52,090 nucleotides of DNA from JAKBEU01 sp036172095 (GTDB lineage: Bacteria > Patescibacteriota > Microgenomatia > UBA1406 > GWC2-37-13). The position numbers were made by a program, and so were the translations under genes. Location of the stretch: the NCBI GenBank assembly GCA_036172095.1, contig JAVHSH010000013.1:1-52090 (forward strand), in the 5' to 3' direction. Positions 23,794 through 33,185 of the stretch are shown here, piece by piece. Under the pieces are notes generated by a model that worked only from the letters and a program-made list of their open reading frames with translations, did no database searches and was not told the origin of the DNA. How positions within the stretch are numbered: the stretch's first letter is position 1; the number at the start of each line of letters is the position of its first letter.

Positions 23794-24621
23794 ATGTTAC
23801 AACCATCATTTTTTAACTCAGTTTTTGTTTTTCCGATACTCAACGTTCTTGCGTTGTATCACTATTTATTCTCATTGGCGCATCTCCCTGGGATATTGGG
23901 ATTCTCAATAATTGCACTTACTGTGACGATTCGTCTCCTTCTCCATCCTTTTTTCAAACAACAGATGGAAACGGCAGAGAAGATGCAGGAAATAAAGCCA
24001 CGGGTTGATGCACTTTCTAAAAAGTACAAAGGCGATACAAAAAAAATCCAGGAAGAACAGATGAAGATATATCAGGAAGTAGGAATTAATCCTGCATCGG
24101 GATGTATATTCATGATTATTCAAATCCCTGTTTTTTTTGCACTGTATCAAACACTGCAGACATTCCTTGTCGCAGATTCATCAAAAGTTATTGTTGCGAT
24201 GAATAAAGCGCTTTATCTTCCATTTCTTCACATCAATAAGATTGATGTATTATTTTTCGGTGTGAATCTTGTTAAAACACCAGCACAATTGAACTCAGTT
24301 TTCGCCTATCTTATACCGGTTGTCACTGCATTATTGCAGTATTTTCAGACGATGACGACAATGGCAATGACACCGCAACCAGCAGCCCCAGAACCAAAAA
24401 AAGACGGAAAAGACGCAAAGAGCTCAACGGGTGATGATTTCCAAAAAGCGATGAATACACAGATGAAATACGTGTTTCCACTTATGATCGGATGGTTCTC
24501 CCTCAAAATGCCAATAGGTTTAGCTCTTTACTGGAACATATTTTCCCTCTTTAGTATAATCCAGTACGAATTACATAAAAGAGAGTCGCGAAGTCTGAAA
24601 ATCATAAAGTCGAAGGTCTAA
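23794..24621 (+). CDS. yidC: Membrane protein insertase YidC/OxaA
   Basis: 275 aa YidC of the short Gram-positive/CPR type without the large periplasmic domain. The core has about five membrane segments: LTVTIRLLLHPFF with the conserved Arg in the hydrophilic groove, the cytoplasmic hairpin with KPRVDALSKKYKGD and IYQEVGINPASGC, and QIPVFFALYQTL. A charged cytoplasmic insert (about residues 200-220, AAPEPKKDGKDAKSSTG) precedes the last segments. It starts 3 bp after rpmH, and translation is probably coupled. Confidence 0.95.
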   Translation: MLQPSFFNSVFVFPILNVLALYHYLFSLAHLPGILGFSIIALTVTIRLLLHPFFKQQMETAEKMQEIKPRVDALSKKYKGDTKKIQEEQMKIYQEVGINPASGCIFMIIQIPVFFALYQTLQTFLVADSSKVIVAMNKALYLPFLHINKIDVLFFGVNLVKTPAQLNSVFAYLIPVVTALLQYFQTMTTMAMTPQPAAPEPKKDGKDAKSSTGDDFQKAMNTQMKYVFPLMIGWFSLKMPIGLALYWNIFSLFSIIQYELHKRESRSLKIIKSKV

Positions 24622-24654
24622 AAAAGATTATCAATATTATTATTTTTTTATCCT

Positions 24655-25134
24655 ATGGAAAAAATTGAAATTGTCCGAACAGAGACAGAATCGTTACTAA
24701 AAAAAATCGTTTCACAATACACACTTGAAGTGGTTGAAGATCAAGGCGCATTCCAAGTTGTCATTAAGACAGAAGAAGCCCCAACACTTATCGGAAGACA
24801 TGGTGATACCGTCCGCGCATTTCAAAAGATATTGGAAGTCATGATGTTCCAACAGTTCAAGGAACCAGTCCGACTTCTTATCAATGTGAATGATTATCGT
24901 GAAAAACAGACAGAGAGATTGAATGAGATGGCACGGGAATATGCTCAAAAGACGCTTGATACGAAAATGGCAGGATACATCAGCGACCTTTCATCATATG
25001 AAAGACGCGTAATCCACCAGCTTATCACAGCGGAATTTCCTGATCTCGCAAGCTATTCAGTTGGAGAAGGACGAGACCGCCAACTTGTGGTAGACTTGAA
25101 GGAGAATGTCCCTCCAACAACCACACAAGAATAA
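24655..25134 (+). CDS. jag: KH-R3H RNA-binding protein Jag/KhpB
   Basis: 159 aa Jag/KhpB. KH domain with TLIGRHGDTVRAFQKIL (GxxG loop GRHG), then the R3H domain with SSYERRVIHQLI and the following SVGEGRDRQLVVDL. The N-terminal Jag_N extension of longer homologues is reduced. It is a cytoplasmic RNA chaperone, often beside yidC, linked to cell envelope and elongation control. Last recognisable gene of the L34-YidC-Jag cluster. Confidence 0.94.
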   Translation: MEKIEIVRTETESLLKKIVSQYTLEVVEDQGAFQVVIKTEEAPTLIGRHGDTVRAFQKILEVMMFQQFKEPVRLLINVNDYREKQTERLNEMAREYAQKTLDTKMAGYISDLSSYERRVIHQLITAEFPDLASYSVGEGRDRQLVVDLKENVPPTTTQE

Positions 25135-25330
25135 CAAAAAGGAAGTCAATCCGTTTCTTTTGCTATTCCTCCCGTTTTTAGTCGTGTTGGATATCATCGT
25201 ATATTTTGCGACAAAGTCGTCCTGTTGGAATTGTTTTGGCGTGAATGATTTCCTTCGAGACTCCTCAATAAGTTTTCATATCCTCTCCCAAACACTCCCT
25301 TTTTTGAAGGACAAAATACCACATAATTGA
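25106..25330 (+). CDS. Possible small membrane protein after jag
   Basis: 74 aa frame overlapping the end of jag by 29 bp. An AGGAG sequence lies just before the ATG. The protein has a polar N terminus with Asn and Lys, one strong hydrophobic helix (NPFLLLFLPFLVVLDIIVY) and a Cys pair CWNC. I do not recognise a family. It could be a real small membrane protein coupled to jag, or a chance open frame; the region to 25392 otherwise holds only a weak hairpin and the next promoter. Confidence 0.35.
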   Translation: MSLQQPHKNNKKEVNPFLLLFLPFLVVLDIIVYFATKSSCWNCFGVNDFLRDSSISFHILSQTLPFLKDKIPHN

Positions 25331-25377
25331 CGTGTCAAGGGGTATTTGTAATCTGCGATTTTTGCTTCTGTTTTTCG

Positions 25378-25386
25378 TGCTAGAAT
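25378..25386 (+). promoter_or_regulatory. Extended -10 promoter of the large unknown gene
   Basis: TGC-TAGAAT (25378-25386), then 6 bp and the ATG at 25393: a leaderless arrangement. Confidence 0.55.
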
Positions 25387-25392
25387 GAATAT

Positions 25393-27077
25393 ATGGCAGA
25401 CAGAGGAGAGTATCAAACACCGCAACAGCAATTTGAACAGGTGAAGGCTCAGGTAAATACTTCTACTCCTGAACAAATAGTCACCCAAGTCATGAGTGTG
25501 GCCGACAGAGTAGCGGAAGTAAAAGCCATTGTTGACTCTGAAGTGCATAATAATCAAAGAGCTCCAGAACATTTTGAAGGAAATACTCTAGATGCTGATT
25601 CCGCAAAAGCAAAAGTTATTGATGCAAAAACTGCGGTTCAAAAAGTACTCATTGCGGTGAAAAATGGAAAAACACTTCCATTAACTGAAAAAGAAGGATT
25701 ACCGATAAGTGACACAACAAGAGGAAATGCAAATAAAATACTGTTAGAACTTAGTAATAAGCTAAATTCTGGTGAAAGCATTTCAGAACAAACATCTCCA
25801 CATATTTATGATTTTATTCATAAAGTCTTAAGTGGCCAAATTTCAACCGTTGATCACCTCGTAGCAGAATTTGAAAATTTCAAGCCCCTTCAGATTGCTT
25901 CTGCTGGAATTTATTCACGAATTCAAGAAGCGATGGTTGCCTCTGCTCAAAATATAAGCACATTAAGCAAAGAGCAGATTGAAGCACAGTTTGGTATAGA
26001 AGATCCAAATAAAAAGGATGATGGCGAAATTAGAACAAAAAAACAATTAGAAGAACTTGAGGCCCGCGTTCAAGCGTATGAAAAGGAATTTGGTGATTTA
26101 ATACTGCAGATACGAACAAATAGAAATATTAAACCAACCGATGCAGAACGAGTTGTCCAAATACTCATTCATACAAGCGCACCAGCTGATCCAGCCTTCC
26201 TAGAATCTGTATTAGCACCAAAAGGTTTTAAGCCTGATCAAATCTCAAAATTACTATATTTCAGCAAGGATTATAAGAAGTTACAAGAACTAAAAGGCCG
26301 ACAAAACTATCGCTATCTTGAACAGTATAAGCTGTTAACTCCGGAGCTAAAGTCAACATTTGACGTTAGGAGTCTAATGAATGAGGATAACAAACTTCTC
26401 GTAAGAGATGAAAAAGGAATGTTGAAATTATCCGACGTTGGGCGTAGGCTTCTTAAAAGAAGATCTCTTAGTGCTCTGAATCAACTAATGTCAAATGTAG
26501 ATAAAAATCCAGACACAGATTTCCATCAGAATTTTTCTGATCTTCGTGAAGGGCAGGCATATTTTGAAATACAACAACTTATTGGTGAGTTCCAATCAGA
26601 AATACACAATAGTCAGCAATTGACTGGCATGATGGGCGAAAAAAATAAAAGTGAACTTGAAATGTATCTAAAATCAGGAGTTGTTCAAGAGTTAGCCCGT
26701 GAAAAAAGTTTGCGTGAACTTTTTCACACAATGGGAATCTATATTAAACAACTTCCTCCCGACAAATATGGTGAGTTTATCTCGCGTTATAATCTTTCAG
26801 ATATCGACTCTGTTGTAACAAGTGACTTTTCGGGAAAAATAATATCTCTTGCTATGAATGAGTATGAGCGTTATATCCAATTTGACAGAATGAAAAATAA
26901 AGGAGAGCTTCGTACGAGTCTTTTTGCGGGAAAATCACACTTAGACATGATGTATAAGGATAACGACGATAGAACAAACCTTCAAAATCGTTTGAGAGCA
27001 ACTCTTTTAGGACTACAAATGCACATCAATGGACATGATGTCGAGGAAGGAAAAAGTACTCAATTCACACAAGAAGT
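25393..27077 (+). CDS. Large hypothetical protein, N-terminal part (runs into gap)
   Basis: 561 codons before a 100-N gap. Not recognised. The sequence is charged and predicted mostly helical, with low-complexity N-terminal Gln-rich residues (YQTPQQQFEQVKAQ) and long helical stretches (KKQLEELEARVQAYEKEFGDL). No signal peptide or membrane segment. The sequence after the gap is open in another register right from the gap edge, and since 100 N is a placeholder length, the two parts most likely belong to one gene of more than 1200 codons. It precedes a T4SS-type pilin gene. Confidence 0.75.
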
Positions 27078-27177
27078 NNNNNNNNNNNNNNNNNNNNNNN
27101 NNNNNNNNNNNNNNNNNNNNNNNNNNNNNNNNNNNNNNNNNNNNNNNNNNNNNNNNNNNNNNNNNNNNNNNNNNNNN
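27078..27177. other. Assembly gap of 100 N
   Basis: Scaffold gap of placeholder length inside a coding region. The real length is unknown, so no reading frame can be carried across it. Confidence 0.97.
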
Positions 27178-29129
27178 TATTCGGGAAAGACAGATGGAAT
27201 CCGGAAGAGCTTCATGAAAAATATGGAAAAAATAAATGGAACACAGAGGAAAAGATGATGGAGAAATGGGCAGAAGTAGAAGATCAATGGCTTTACAAAG
27301 ACATCAGTTTTAAGAAAATGATAAAGCTCATGGGTCTTGGTGGACTAGCGGGACGAGGCGGATGGCGACTCACTGGCTTTCAAGGTGGAGTGGATTCTGC
27401 AGGAAGCGAATATGAACAATATGTCTCAAAGATCCAAGAAGCGGTCTTGCAAGCAAATGGGGAGATGAATGGTAAAACAGGTCCGGAAAGCTTTAGCCCA
27501 ACCCAGGCGGTCTATGACCAACTTGCACGATCAGTTGGAGTAGGAAGTAGATTCTTTTTCGATCAAGGGCGAGGTGATGCATATGCAAAAGCTGAATTGT
27601 GGAAATATCTTGAAGCTAAAGGAGGTTTTTCCTTGAAAGATACACCTGGCAGAGAGTTGGACAAACTATGGTATGAATATACCTTTGGAGAACATGGAAA
27701 TGAGGATATTATTACTCTCCCAGGAGGGGAAAAAATGACCCTTATGGAGCTTGACGAAGTGAAAGTGCTTATGCTTCGAGGAATGAATTTCAGAGACTTA
27801 ATGAAGCGTTCTCCTATGGATTTTCTAAATAGCTTGGTTAACATAACTCCGGAGCTATTAACGGAAGGGTTGGGAGGAATGCCTGATGAATACTTCATTT
27901 TTAATGAGCATGCATTGGAACAAGAAATCACACGTAAATACAGCGACAAAACAAAAGGTGAGAAGGAAGAAATGCTCATGAATATCAAAGTGAAGCAAAC
28001 TGATATGCGTAGAATGTGGGGGACAGATAGAGTAGAAAATCAGAAGCATTTACTTGCGGTGAGGGATTTTTATAAGAATATCGAAAAATGGGGAGAGAAG
28101 AAGTTGAGGGCAGAAGGACACCTCAAAGAGGGCGAAAAATTTGATGGAAAGAAACATAAAGACCTTGTTGATAAATATGTCTGGGAACCTTTATATCGGT
28201 CCATGGATCTTGCTGTCGAAAAGGTGCGTCTTCATAACTCTGCCGAAATGAAGCCAGATGATATTATTGTTATGAATGAAAATGGTGAAGGAGTTGATAA
28301 TGCTGCAACCAAGGCAATCAGAGATATGTTCTTTGGTACGGAAGAGAATAATAACGGGTTAGTCACATACTTTAACAGTTTGAACGAACGCTGTGGAGTT
28401 GAGGGAGTATCGGAGGTTGGCGTCAAGGAATTATCCGTTGCAGACAGAGGTTTCTTCTATCATATGGGTCGGAGCTGGTATAACGAACTTGGCCACAATT
28501 TTCCTCCAGACACATCAGATGTCGACTGGCGCTATATCCTTCACAACATGGGAGCCAACTCTGGAGAAAACATGGTAAAACGTTTATGGGGAGATTTGAA
28601 CGCATATAATGGCGTTATGTCCAAGCTTATGAGCTTGGATGACGTTCTTGCTAAATGTGCATCAAGTAATAGTCTAGAGAAGATAATGGAAATTCATGCG
28701 GGGATTCGTGGACTCAAAGGAATTTGTGGAGATGAGCCTGCATATGAAATGCAATATTATTTAGCACAAGTGGTTGCTCGTTATTTTCAAGAAAATAGCA
28801 ATGCACGTTTACCATTTTTAGTGGGGACAGCATATAGTGCATTTAATGGAGGAAAAATATCCCTCTCTCGTATTTATGGAGGCATGCATGCTATGACTAT
28901 GACAACCGATGGGATAAATAAATATTTTCAAGAACTTGCATATGGCAATTACATTGCAGAAGAAGGAATATATGGAGTTGAGAGACTTCAGCAAGCGCTT
29001 GGCGCAGACTGGCAAAAACTCGTTGTTGCTGAAATTATTCCAAATGTATCCACTGCATTATTTCTTTTCTTAATATATCAATATACGAAAAAGTCTATGG
29101 AAGAAGCGGAAGGAAAGGGTAAGAAGTAG
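27178..29129 (+). CDS. Large hypothetical protein, C-terminal part (starts in gap)
   Basis: About 650 codons, open from the gap edge: the first residues FGKDRWNPEELHEKYGKNKW continue without a break into MMEKWAEVEDQW, so the ATG at 27255 is internal. Not recognised. Features: a Gly-rich stretch LGGLAGRGGWRL, repeated acidic/helical segments, and one hydrophobic helix near the C terminus (TALFLFLIYQY) followed by a charged tail. A large soluble body tethered by a C-terminal helix would suit an envelope-associated protein. Probably the same gene as 25393-27077. Confidence 0.75.
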
Positions 29130-29154
29130 TATTGTTTTTTTAATTAAAATACGG

Positions 29155-29160
29155 TCTAAT
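29155..29160 (+). promoter_or_regulatory. -10 box of the pilin-like gene
   Basis: TCTAAT followed by exactly 6 bp (GAATAT, the same spacer as at 25387) and the ATG at 29167. Confidence 0.4.
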
Positions 29161-29166
29161 GAATAT

Positions 29167-29810
29167 ATGAAACGATTTGTTGTTCTTTTGGCATTTGTTC
29201 TCTTTCTTATTCCACAAATAACAAATGCACAGACACCTTCCCCAAGTCCTGCACTCCTTCCATCCACGATGTCTTGTGGAATATCATCCGACCCCACTAA
29301 GAATAAGTGCTGCAACATACAACAGCCAGTCTTCAATCTCCCTAGTACGGGAAATATACTTTTTGACGAAGCAATGAAGTTGATAAATGGTCTCAAAGAT
29401 ACATTTATGACTCCTGTTATCAACAAATTAACCGGTACTGTTGTACAAGAAGTTGATACGCCATGTTATGAGGGGGTTCCTAGCACTCCAGGAAGCATAG
29501 GAAGCTCAAATTGTATATGTCTTCCAAACCCCCCCAAATCCAGTATAGATGTACTACTTCCATTATGTGATCATGCAGATGCTTCCGGCATAGGTAGTTG
29601 TAAAACATGTATATCAGGTGGTGGTGTTTGGACGGGAATGGGGTGTGTACAAGCTGACATTCAATCATTTATCCAAGACACATTACTAAGGCTCGGTATT
29701 GGTATTGCAGGGGGAATCGCCATGCTTTGCATAATGTTTGCTGCATTTCAAATGCAGACTTCCGGGGGTAACGCTGAGAAGCTGAAAAAAGCACAAGAGC
29801 TTCTGACAAA
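29167..29810 (+). CDS. T4SS pilin-like (TrbC/VirB2-type) protein, 3' end in gap
   Basis: At least 214 aa. N-terminal signal peptide (RFVVLLAFVLFLIPQITNA, cleavage near residue 20), a Cys-rich extracellular region with about ten cysteines (SCGISS, KCCNIQ, NCICLP, CKTC), then a membrane segment IGIAGGIAMLCIMFAAFQM and the signature QTSGGNAEKLKKAQELLT that introduces the second helix of VirB2/TrbC-type pilins. The second helix is lost in the gap. The Cys-rich ectodomain is an addition compared with the short pilin at 37961. The convergent VirB6-like gene also ends in the gap. Confidence 0.8.
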
Positions 29811-29910
29811 NNNNNNNNNNNNNNNNNNNNNNNNNNNNNNNNNNNNNNNNNNNNNNNNNNNNNNNNNNNNNNNNNNNNNNNNNNNNNNNNNNNNNNNNNN
29901 NNNNNNNNNN
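29811..29910. other. Assembly gap of 100 N
   Basis: Placeholder gap between two convergent genes. It hides the 3' ends of both the pilin-like gene (plus) and the VirB6-like gene (minus). Confidence 0.97.
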
Positions 29911-31523
29911 GCCTCTTTAACGGTCTTAATGAGGTCTGGAATAACCAAAGACATTCCAACAGCTATGATTGTGCCAAAAGCTTTTGGATCTATTCCAAAA
30001 AGGAAGGGGGGAGCAAAGAACGGATTATTGTTTGAGAAAGGTATGCTACCTGGATTTGCCCCTACCCATGATCCAACAGTATTTAAGGTGCTTCCAGTAA
30101 GGGTATTTATTGGGTTTGTCATTGATTGTTGAATCGTAATCATAAGTACGTGGGAGATAAGAAACATGATTGTAACAACAGGAAAAGCGACAAGTTCTCC
30201 CATAAGATTTTTTAGCCATTGCCCAAATCCAAGTTTTGATCCTGGTATAAGTTCAATAACAATAAGGAAAGGTGAAAAGATTATTAGGAGAACTATTTGG
30301 ATATATGATGTCAATAGAACGAAAAGGATACGAAACCATATATATACAATTGTAAAAAAGAATAAAATTCCAATTAAAAGTGGAAGAATGAGCCCACTAA
30401 ATAGTATATAACCGATTGAAATGACAAGAAAATTAAGTGCAGGTAAGAAAAATTTTGGTCCATCACCGAGCGAAAAAGTTCCTATTTCCCATTTATTGAG
30501 TCCATTTATTAGACTTTTTATTTCAAGATTTTCATTTATTTTTGGCGCAAGGAAAAACGCAAAAACTGACCCCAAAACCATTTCCAAAAGCAAACTTATT
30601 CCAGGACCCATGAATTCCTTAAATTGTTTTCCGAAAAACATCAAGAATTCAAGCGGCGTATTAAATCCTGGAATCATCTGTGATAAACCACTCCCCACAG
30701 GGGTAAACTGCAATACATGAGACCAACCATATCCAAGCGGATTTCCCATGAGACTATCAAAAATCTTTCCTGGCCCCGCAACGAGAAGTGATCTTTGTAC
30801 TTCCTGTGTTGAATAATAATAATTATTATCGCTCAGTAATGAAATTCCAATTGCCATAAGGACATACATCAAATCAATCATAAATCCAGCGATTGCGAAT
30901 GAAAAAGTTATAAGAATCATCGTCACAGCAATTTTCGGGAGCGTATTTTCGACAGAAATGACAGTTTGTGGATTTATTTTGACTCGGAACATGATCATGA
31001 ACCCAATTGCCACGAGGAATAGGACAAGAAGCATATATGCAACATCTCTAAAAACTTTCCATAAATTCATGAGTGGCTTGATAGAGGAAAACCCAATTCC
31101 TTCGGCTGCATAAGTGTTTGGAATAAATCCAGCATTCTGAAGGGAATCTTTAACCCAGTAAACTCCAGAAGCTGGGGGGTTCATATATGGAAACGCCATT
31201 AGCTGTGACATGACGCCAAAAGCGCTTTTATTAAAATTTTTATCCCCATCAGCTGGATTATCGGTACAAGCTTCACCAGTCATCACGCAGATCATGTATC
31301 GTGTAACACCAAGTGCCATCTTTCCTTGAAATGTTTTTTTTGCTTCTGGATTATTTAACTTCCTATATATATCTTTTCGGGATTCAGCAATGGAGTCGTA
31401 GGAAGAACGGGGTTTGTCTTTCTGTATGAAGTAGCTAAAAATGCCAACAATGAGTGAAAAAACAAAAATGACAAGAAACACTTTCTTGAAGATGTCCAAA
31501 GAATATTTGAATAAGGCGACCAT
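29911..31523 (-). CDS. VirB6/TrbL-like polytopic membrane protein, 3' end in gap
   Basis: 537 aa visible. One N-terminal hydrophobic helix (about residues 12-32), a soluble part of about 130 residues with a Cys pair (ICVMTGEAC), then at least seven membrane segments (for example AYMLLVLFLVAIGFMIMF and ILFFFTIVYIWFRILFVLL). The motif LLTSYIQIVLLIIFSPFLI is typical of VirB6/TrbL-like proteins of CPR bacteria. It should form an inner-membrane channel component of a T4SS- or pilus-like machine. The C terminus after DLIKTVKEA is lost in the gap. A TAGAAT box 6 bp from the ATG suggests a leaderless message. Confidence 0.75.
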
Positions 31524-31529
31524 AGTTTC

Positions 31530-31535
31530 ATTCTA
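31530..31535 (-). promoter_or_regulatory. -10 box of the VirB6-like gene
   Basis: Minus-strand TAGAAT, 6 bp before the ATG at 31523. Confidence 0.5.
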
Positions 31536-31548
31536 ACGAAAACCATTG

Positions 31549-31989
31549 TTAAAATGCAAACTTATCTTGAGTGAGTGCAGGATAATTTTCTTCACGCCAC
31601 ATAGTAAAGAGTTGTTGATTTTCATCGTTCAATTCATTGAATCGTACAACAAACATATCATTTTCATAGTCAAAATCAACAACTCCAAAGGGGAGAGTGA
31701 GCGGTGTTAGTCTTCGCAACGCTGTCTTTTGTTCACCTATTTCTTTTAATTCAGGAGGAAGCTCTTGGTTTATATCTGCACCGGTAAACTTTTGCGGAGG
31801 AACGAGTGTCGGCGAAATGGTCTTGTCAGGAGCAAGAAATTTTGTTGGAAGTACAATAATCTTGTTTGGAGTAGGAGGGATGTCGATTTCATCCTTTTTA
31901 TTATTCAAGGGGACCAAAAGAAGAATGACAATAAACAATAGAGCGATAAGCCCAGGGACAATATAAAATTTGATGGCTGATTTTGACAT
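31549..31989 (-). CDS. Single-pass membrane protein with proline-rich linker
   Basis: 146 aa. One N-terminal membrane helix (YIVPGLIALLFIVILLLV), a Pro/Thr-rich linker (about residues 37-75) and a small C-terminal domain of about 65 residues with aromatic and acidic residues (FGVVDFDYENDMFVVRFNEL). Not recognised. The C-terminal part of the neighbouring C39 protein's stalk has a similar flavour (DFTLDHSDVMNKYVVTVPNDE), so both may carry the same small extracytoplasmic module. It is coupled to the C39 gene: its ATG shares one base with that gene's TAA stop. Confidence 0.75.
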   Translation of the reverse strand: MSKSAIKFYIVPGLIALLFIVILLLVPLNNKKDEIDIPPTPNKIIVLPTKFLAPDKTISPTLVPPQKFTGADINQELPPELKEIGEQKTALRRLTPLTLPFGVVDFDYENDMFVVRFNELNDENQQLFTMWREENYPALTQDKFAF

Positions 31990-33146
31990 TAGCTTTTTTT
32001 CACAGCAAATGCATAACGATAGTAAGGTGCTGGAGTATATCTATTCTCATTTATTGGAGGGGTTTGCTGTTTTCCATAATAGGGGTCATACGCGAGTATA
32101 TCTCCATTGTCACTTACGTCGGTAACCCAAAAGTAATGACCACCACCATCAGTCTTGAAATTTGCCAAAACGAAGACTGTCCATCCAGACTTCGTATATC
32201 CTTGCAAATCTTTTGCAACTTCTTTTGCAGTGAGTCCTTGTTCTCTAGGAATGATATAGTCAGAAACTTTCAAGTCACCCCTTGTGTTTAAGTAAGAATA
32301 TATTTCTGATATATATGAACCATAACATCCGATACGTACCCCAGCTTTATTCATAAGATCGATTGTTTTAGGGGGGGTGAGAGATTTGTCAATATAAGAA
32401 GAGAGAATCATTGCAACACTTGTTGGCCCGCACCCCGCTTCACATACGGTGCACCCATTGGGAAGCGGATTTGAGTCATATGGCCCACTACACTGTGGAT
32501 AATATGTATAACTCGTTGAAGGCTTTGGAGTTATATTTGTTTGTTTTTTTGGTGTTGGGGATGGCTCGGTCGGCAAAGAAGTTGGAACGATTGGAGAAGT
32601 ATTCTTTGGAGGTTCAGCATTCATAAGCAACTGAGGGATACTGAGGAATGTTTCGACGATATTTGTAAAAGCTGTAGCATCTTTTTTTGCCTGCATTATC
32701 GGTGACAGCTTTTTTTTATTCGCTATTTCTATGGCCTCATGTAGTTCTTGCATCGATTGTTTCGCGATAATCACATTTTGTTCTTGAAGCTCAGAGTAAT
32801 AAGACGGATTTTGATCAATCCAGTCATTATATGAATTGGTAGCTTCATCATTCGGAACGGTGACAACATACTTATTCATCACATCTGAATGGTCAAGTGT
32901 AAAATCAGGAGCGATAATAGGAAGTTTATTTTGTAACTCTTCCGCAGTCAGCTGTTTTACCGATGTTTCATATGTTTTTCCTTTTTGAGGAACAAAGCCA
33001 CTTCCTTGTTTCCCTTGAAACAATGTTGGAGTAATAGTAGCCGCTCCCTGTGAGTTTTTCTCATTGAGCATATTCTGAAGACCAAGGAGTATTATCAATA
33101 CGATGATAAGAATGAAAATAGAGAGGGGGAGTATTTTTTTTATCAT
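31989..33146 (-). CDS. Membrane-anchored C39-like (papain-fold) peptidase
   Basis: 385 aa. One N-terminal membrane helix (LSIFILIIVLIILLGL), a stalk of about 200 residues ending in a Pro/Thr-rich linker, and a C-terminal C39-family peptidase domain. The catalytic triad is visible: Cys in EAGCGPTSVAMIL, His in GGGHYFWVTDV and Asp in AYDPYYG. The N-terminal anchor should place the peptidase outside the membrane. In C39 relatives the substrate is a GG-type leader peptide; no ABC domain is present here. The start ATG at 33146 was chosen because the region upstream is the divergent clpC promoter. First gene of a C39, linker protein and VirB6-like series. Confidence 0.88.
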   Translation of the reverse strand: MIKKILPLSIFILIIVLIILLGLQNMLNEKNSQGAATITPTLFQGKQGSGFVPQKGKTYETSVKQLTAEELQNKLPIIAPDFTLDHSDVMNKYVVTVPNDEATNSYNDWIDQNPSYYSELQEQNVIIAKQSMQELHEAIEIANKKKLSPIMQAKKDATAFTNIVETFLSIPQLLMNAEPPKNTSPIVPTSLPTEPSPTPKKQTNITPKPSTSYTYYPQCSGPYDSNPLPNGCTVCEAGCGPTSVAMILSSYIDKSLTPPKTIDLMNKAGVRIGCYGSYISEIYSYLNTRGDLKVSDYIIPREQGLTAKEVAKDLQGYTKSGWTVFVLANFKTDGGGHYFWVTDVSDNGDILAYDPYYGKQQTPPINENRYTPAPYYRYAFAVKKS

Positions 33147-33147
33147 T

Positions 33148-33178
33148 TGTTGACAACAGACATTTTTTTCTTCATAAT
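33148..33178 (+). promoter_or_regulatory. clpC promoter with palindrome over the -35 box
   Basis: TTGACA (33150-33155), 17-bp spacer, CATAAT (33173-33178), 7 bp before the ATG at 33186. The -35 box lies in the palindrome TGTTG-A-CAACA (33148-33158), which also touches the start of the divergent C39 gene. A regulator bound here could control both genes. Confidence 0.6.
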
Positions 33179-33185
33179 GAATTAT

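Noticed and set aside
27255..27257. ATG as the start of an independent 624-aa gene
   Set aside because: The same frame is open and coding-like upstream to the gap edge (27180-27254), so the ATG is internal.
27060..27287. Reading frames crossing the N runs at 27078-27177 and 29811-29910, giving apparent 621, 321 and 591 aa proteins
   Set aside because: The gap length is a placeholder, so the frame after it is arbitrary. Only the parts outside the gaps were annotated.
32493..32501. A perfect inverse DnaA box (TGTGGATAA)
   Set aside because: Single copy inside the C39-like coding sequence, with no partner boxes or AT-rich unwinding region.
33147..33185. Upstream start codons for the ClpC-like gene
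   Set aside because: They fall within the -35/-10 promoter elements; an ATG at 33177 overlaps the -10 box itself.
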